From assembly GCA_002320485.1 (NCBI GenBank), contig DCKW01000096.1, forward strand, positions 1 to 9,976: a DNA stretch of 9,976 bases, read 5' to 3'. The translations under genes and the position numbers were made by a program. Source of the DNA: Micavibrio sp. UBA1664 (GTDB taxonomy: Bacteria > Pseudomonadota > Alphaproteobacteria > Micavibrionales > UBA1664). Positions 7,501-9,976 of the stretch are shown here, piece after piece (positions within the stretch are counted from its first letter, which is position 1; every line of letters begins with the position of its first letter). Below the pieces are notes generated by a model. It was given only the letters and a program-made list of their open reading frames with translations, did no database searches and was not told the origin of the DNA.

Positions 7501-7972
7501 AATGACGGAAACGAAAATTGACGAATTTTCGCCCGAAATCAATTTGGGAACATCGATTATGATTCCGGAATATTATGTCGCCGATTTGACCGTTCGTATG
7601 AGCTTATATCGTCGTATCGCCACATTAACCGATAAACCAGAGATAGAATCTTTTGCCGCAGAAATGATCGACCGTTTTGGCCCGATTCCGGATGAGGTTG
7701 AAAATCTGCTTCAACTCATAACTATCAAGCAAATGTGCAAATCCGCCTGTATCAGTCATGTTGAGGCGGGGCCAAAGGGTGTCCTTGTTACCTTTTATAA
7801 TAACAGTCCGAAAAATCCTGCGGGCCTGATGCAATTTATTCAAAGTAAAGGGGGAACCGTAAAATTACGACCCGACCAAAAGCTGTTTTTCCCGCGTGGG
7901 TGGACATCGACCGAACAAAGATTAAAGGGAACACGATCTATAGTCTCGGAACTGGTATTTGCCTCTTCCTGA
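4523..7972 (+). CDS. mfd: Transcription-repair coupling factor Mfd
   Basis: A full-length Mfd of 1149 residues (E. coli Mfd is 1148). Mfd is a cytoplasmic DNA translocase that pushes RNA polymerase stalled at lesions off the template and recruits UvrA for nucleotide excision repair. The N-terminal UvrB-like module shows FPAWDCLPYDRVSPN (about residues 61-75) and the strand-rich block YAVRGGIIDLWP. The RNA-polymerase-interacting domain begins at GDYVVHMNHGIGRFEGL (HMNHGIGR from residue 487) and includes KLYVPVENIEVLSRY. The motor motifs are GDVGFGKT (629-636), DEEQ (730-733), TATPIPRT (756-763), ATNIIESGIDVPSANT and QIRGRIGR (899-906), then the RecG-like DMDLRGAGNLVGEQQSGH. The C-terminal domain, which masks UvrA binding, covers roughly the last 160 residues. 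All catalytic motifs are intact. The last 35 bp overlap a convergent gene. Confidence 0.98.
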   Translation: MSQYPIIHGVPEGQDAFVLQARAIEAQRNKGVACHIAMDDVRAQTLIDLLAFFAPETEVIYFPAWDCLPYDRVSPNTSIIGQRMKALGQLKARGASDIKRPCVVLTTVNAVLRKVIPPQSLNSIGGIYLEKNGRLNDKHLVEFLSINGYERTETVRENGEYAVRGGIIDLWPATHDMPVRIDLFGDEVESLKEFDPVSQKSENTIKNLSLNPATEIPMNKESIQHFRSRYRELFGAVNSVDPLYEAISDGRRINGMEHWQALFFKDMANLFSYIPVADISIDHQGDQALKEAIEQIRDFYQSRQTLAAQTAKANKKTKGAEQAIYHPVPLDMVFETAYPDAQMFSPFQSEEDQPKQGRDFGDVRALPNGDVFAALKEYLHNNFQRKAIINAYSDGSRERLKGLLEAHEITNIKLCDTFDEAIKAKSGTIALVTLPLERGFINDRIVVVTEQDILGDRLIRKTKSRKRKADAFLREVSSLSEGDYVVHMNHGIGRFEGLETLDVFGAKHDCVRLIYDGGDKLYVPVENIEVLSRYGDADAIVNLDKLGGAGWQARRAKVKKNLLEMAGKLIDLAAARALQKADTFAVDDGIYNDFAARFPYHETEDQQSSIEAVLEDLQSGRPMDRLVCGDVGFGKTEIAIRAAYVTAMAGGQVAIIAPTTLLARQHYENFLNRFLGTGLRIEQLSRLVSAKVAKQAKDGLKNGDVNIVIGTHALLSESIEFNHLGLVIVDEEQRFGVKQKEKLKDLKKDVHVLTLTATPIPRTLQMSLTGVRDMSLITTPPVDRLAIRSFVMPWDPLIVREALLREHHRGGQSFIVCPRVKDIQKMEEIIKELVPEVKLVTAHGQLAPGDLEDRMTAFYEKQYDVLLATNIIESGIDVPSANTMIVHRADMFGLAQLYQIRGRIGRSKIRAYAYLTYQAEHKLSEVAMKRLEILGMLDQLGAGFQLASHDMDLRGAGNLVGEQQSGHIKEVGVELYQQMLEEAVAEARAGVIQMTETKIDEFSPEINLGTSIMIPEYYVADLTVRMSLYRRIATLTDKPEIESFAAEMIDRFGPIPDEVENLLQLITIKQMCKSACISHVEAGPKGVLVTFYNNSPKNPAGLMQFIQSKGGTVKLRPDQKLFFPRGWTSTEQRLKGTRSIVSELVFASS

Positions 7973-8342
7973 TCGGTGTCGGATTTGCATTTAGGGCATC
8001 AAAGGCTTCTTGCACCATATGAAACGCGACAGATTGTCGCAGGTCAGCGTCCTCAATATAAAAATTTGTGTAGACCATACTTGAAATAATAGGAAGGCGG
8101 GATGCCGGTTCTACTGCCAACGCTATACCCAAACTGGTATTGTTACTATTGGTATAATAAGTACTTTGGCCTTTAAAAAAACCGTTATCCATACATAATT
8201 GCACACGGTTTTCCGCATGTCCCCCCTCATGGCAGGTCTCTTGCGTCAACTGAACACCAAAATATTGCAATTCTTTCCTATTTAGAATGCTCAAAATATC
8301 CTGATGCAAAGCTTCAAGTTGGGGATCTGTTAATTTATTCAT
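7938..8342 (-). CDS. Hypothetical protein, 134 residues
   Basis: I do not recognise this protein. It starts with a helix (LTDPQLEALHQDILSIL) and continues into strand-like segments (QYFGVQLTQE, GIALAVEPASRLPIISSMVYTNFYI), then a helix, SVAFHMVQEAFDAL (104-117). It ends in a basic, proline-rich tail. A small cluster of C37, H38, H42 and C50 (ETCHEGGHAENRVQLC) could bind metal, but this is speculation from spacing alone. There is no signal peptide or membrane helix. The ATG at 8342 has AGG nine bases upstream (minus strand). The last 35 bp overlap the mfd coding end in convergent orientation, with the stop at 7938-7940. It is divergent from the 385-residue repeat protein across 114 bp. Shared regulation with that gene is possible. 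Confidence 0.7.
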   Translation of the reverse strand: MNKLTDPQLEALHQDILSILNRKELQYFGVQLTQETCHEGGHAENRVQLCMDNGFFKGQSTYYTNSNNTSLGIALAVEPASRLPIISSMVYTNFYIEDADLRQSVAFHMVQEAFDALNANPTPIRKRQIPVPRL

Positions 8343-8383
8343 TATAAAAAACCTTACTCAAAATAAGAAAGTGCTGCAACATT

Positions 8384-8411
8384 TTTATAATGACATAATA
8401 TGAATTGACAG
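8384..8411 (-). promoter_or_regulatory. Candidate promoter for the 134-residue gene in the divergent gap
   Basis: On the minus strand CTGTCA (8406-8411) and TATAAA (8384-8389) are spaced 16 bp apart, giving a leader of roughly 35 nt to the ATG at 8342. The 114-bp gap (8343-8456) is AT-rich and also contains plus-strand -10-like words TATAAT (8386-8391) and CATAAT (8394-8399) without convincing -35 partners. It further holds an imperfect dyad around GCTAGC (8428-8433). A divergent control region is likely, but the exact promoters are uncertain. Confidence 0.3.
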
Positions 8412-8456
8412 GCCTTATCTATTGTTGCTAGCTATAGAGATAGGGAGTTAAAAAAT

Positions 8457-9614
8457 ATGCCATCACATGCCGCGTCAATCACAAAAAAAGATTTTGAATA
8501 TCCGCGTTCATTTGAGGAAGAAATATTGAAAATTTTTGCGAACGTACCTTTACGCGTTTTGAAAGAAAAAGATTATTCGGCAACTGCCGAACGTAATCAG
8601 GATGGTAAAAAACTGGATATTGCTTTTCATGTTAAAGATGATTCACAGCATATCGGCGCGGTTTCAGAACAAATCTTCAACTTTATCCAGTTTGTCAATG
8701 CACAGGAACTGGATGGGGTATCCTATAATAATGAAAATGGCGTGCTGACTTTTGATAATGCCGGTTATGTGGTGTCGGCTTTACAAGAATATATCAGACA
8801 AAATCCGGATAATCTGGAACAGCCTATGATAGGTGATCTGGAAAACCAGTTAAATGAGGCTTTTGCGAAACATATGCCCCAAAACACTGAGGAAAATGAA
8901 GATTATACGATATCGAAATTAAGTTATCCTCAAACGGCCCAGGCAATAATCGGAGGTATATCCAATTATATTTTATCAACAGTGGGAAGCGGAAAAATAA
9001 ATATTGCTTATGGAGAGGATGGATCCACCCATAAACTGAATCTACAATGGTTGGATGATGCAGACGATAGTGAGGCTGAAAAAAACAGGGTTTTGCAGGA
9101 ATTGTATGATGACATTTCCGTTTTGGCACCTGATCAGATAAAAGTTTCCTTTATAAAAGACGATAAGCCCCTGATAGAAGTGTCCTCTTCAAATGCTTTG
9201 ATTACTTTGAAACTGTTGGAAAATTTATATGAGAACCATGACTTGCAAGGTCGTGAAGATGTGCTTTCCTCATATAATAATGACGCCTTGCTGGAGCAGG
9301 AATTGGGAGGACATTTCACAGAAATTTTCCCAGAAACAGAAAAGAGATTATATCCTGAAGCCTCAAGAAAGGCACGTAGAGGTCTGATATCCCATATCTA
9401 TGAAAGGGTGGTTGAACAAGGCGACGCTTATAAAGCCAATTTATTTCTTGTTCCGGTTATGCCGTATGTTTCACAAAAAAGCATATCTATCCAATCTGCC
9501 GTGGCTGCGCCTCACACAAATACGACTATGTCCTTTTCCCAAATCGAAGGATTGATCAGAACGGAAATTGGGGAAGTTACCGATGTAAGGCAAAATCATT
9601 TCCGTTTACACTAA
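8457..9614 (+). CDS. Hypothetical protein with three internal ~142-residue repeats, 385 residues
   Basis: I do not recognise the family, but the protein is visibly repetitive. A YP motif begins each unit at residues 15-16, 157-158 and 299-300, exactly 142 apart. In units 1 and 2 it is followed in register by KLDIAF (52-57) and KLNLQW (193-198). Next come acidic DD pairs (61-62; 200-201 and 203-204), VSY / VSF (88-90; 230-232), and a strand-then-helix block (NGVLTFDNAGYVVSALQEYI; PLIEVSSSNALITLKLLENL). Each ends in a helix, LENQLNEAF / LEQELGGHF. Unit 3 is shorter and diverges after GLISHIYERVVEQ. The protein is acidic and soluble, with no signal peptide or membrane segment. The start at 8457 is supported by GGGAG at 8443-8447, nine bases upstream. 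Each unit probably forms an alpha/beta domain. Function is unknown; a binding or effector-like role would be guesswork. Confidence 0.8.
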   Translation: MPSHAASITKKDFEYPRSFEEEILKIFANVPLRVLKEKDYSATAERNQDGKKLDIAFHVKDDSQHIGAVSEQIFNFIQFVNAQELDGVSYNNENGVLTFDNAGYVVSALQEYIRQNPDNLEQPMIGDLENQLNEAFAKHMPQNTEENEDYTISKLSYPQTAQAIIGGISNYILSTVGSGKINIAYGEDGSTHKLNLQWLDDADDSEAEKNRVLQELYDDISVLAPDQIKVSFIKDDKPLIEVSSSNALITLKLLENLYENHDLQGREDVLSSYNNDALLEQELGGHFTEIFPETEKRLYPEASRKARRGLISHIYERVVEQGDAYKANLFLVPVMPYVSQKSISIQSAVAAPHTNTTMSFSQIEGLIRTEIGEVTDVRQNHFRLH

Positions 9615-9650
9615 TTAGTATTTTTTCAGGCCGCTTTATGCCATACTAAG

Positions 9651-9976
9651 ATGGTTATGAGTTTAAATTACACTGAAAACCGTATTAAGGAAGCCTTGCG
9701 ATTGCATAACGGTAACGTCGCCGAGGCGAAAAAGCAGATATTTGCCTGGCTTTATGAAGATCATAAATTACTCCTTGATGTTACACGTCCGCATTTGAAC
9801 GGAATTGTTGCCTATGCAACGGAACGTGTTTTACGGCGCATGCTTAAATCCGATGATGAAATTCTGGAGGAGGAAGCCCGTGATCTTGAGCGGTCTCCCA
9901 ACCGTAAAAAGACTATCGGCAAGGATATTTTGCGTGGTTTCGTATCTAAAGAAGCCTTACAATTCGGGCAGGAGTC
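9651..9976 (+). CDS. Hypothetical protein, 5' part, cut by the window edge
   Basis: An open frame of 108 codons continues past the right edge with no stop. It begins MVMSLNYTENRIKEALRLHN, and the second ATG (9657) is an alternative start. No convincing Shine-Dalgarno sequence is seen for either. The product looks helical and charged. Residues 11-36 (RIKEALRLHNGNVAEAKKQI and following) have the GN-x-x-x-A pattern seen in small three-helix folds such as UBA-like or Fis-type helix-turn-helix domains, but this is pattern resemblance only. An acidic stretch, DDEILEEEARDLE (68-80), and a basic patch, RSPNRKKTIGKD (81-92), follow. The gene starts 36 bp after the repeat-protein stop on the same strand, so co-transcription is plausible. 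Confidence 0.75.
   Translation, partial: MVMSLNYTENRIKEALRLHNGNVAEAKKQIFAWLYEDHKLLLDVTRPHLNGIVAYATERVLRRMLKSDDEILEEEARDLERSPNRKKTIGKDILRGFVSKEALQFGQE

Noticed and set aside
8405..8438. TTGACA (8405-8410) as a -35 for the 385-codon gene
   Set aside because: The hexamer is perfect, but no -10-like word lies at 16-18 bp; the first reasonable one, TATAGA, is 22 bp away.
8824..9129. 101-codon open frame antisense to the repeat-protein gene
   Set aside because: The plus-strand frame has a good ribosome site and ordered internal repeats, while the antisense frame has neither.
9610..9626. ACTAATTAGT palindrome followed by a T run after the repeat-protein gene, as a possible terminator
   Set aside because: With a realistic loop only three base pairs remain and there is no GC-rich stem, so it is not a credible rho-independent terminator.

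Overview
The window looks like a chromosomal segment of a moderately AT-rich alphaproteobacterium. The evidence is a recG / sdhE / mfd cluster with a DUF502 membrane-protein gene beside it, an arrangement I recall as recurrent in Alphaproteobacteria, plus protein sequences typical of that class. Assignment below class level is not possible from this window. Nothing points to a phage, plasmid, transposon, CRISPR array, tRNA or rRNA.

Layout: (1) The left edge holds the 3' end of a UDP-glucuronate 4-epimerase-type gene for surface polysaccharide sugar supply. It is closely followed, and probably co-transcribed, with a DUF502 inner-membrane protein gene. (2) A 116-codon gene of unknown function lies on the minus strand, convergent with DUF502 and overlapping it by 4 bp, downstream of recG. 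(3) recG (minus) and sdhE (plus) are divergent across only 41 bp. (4) A 177-codon unknown gene sits between sdhE and mfd. It is bracketed by a 14-bp direct repeat and has a suspicious A6 run near its 3' end. (5) The full-length mfd gene follows. (6) On the right are three genes of unknown function: a 134-codon minus-strand gene running 35 bp into the end of mfd, a divergently transcribed 385-codon gene built from about 142-residue repeats, and the 5' part of a further gene cut off by the window edge.

The recognisable genes are housekeeping. RecG remodels stalled replication forks and recombination intermediates. Mfd removes stalled RNA polymerase and recruits nucleotide excision repair. SdhE attaches FAD to succinate dehydrogenase. 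RecG and Mfd share the same translocase architecture, visible here in matching GDVGxGKT, DEQH/DEEQ, TATPIPRT and QxRGRxGR motifs. The unknown genes fill the gaps between these conserved genes and are the least described part of the window.

The most useful observations are the three-fold internal repeat in the 385-residue protein, the direct repeat and possible frameshift around the 177-codon gene, and promoter-like sequences placed so that sdhE and mfd could be transcribed as leaderless mRNAs.
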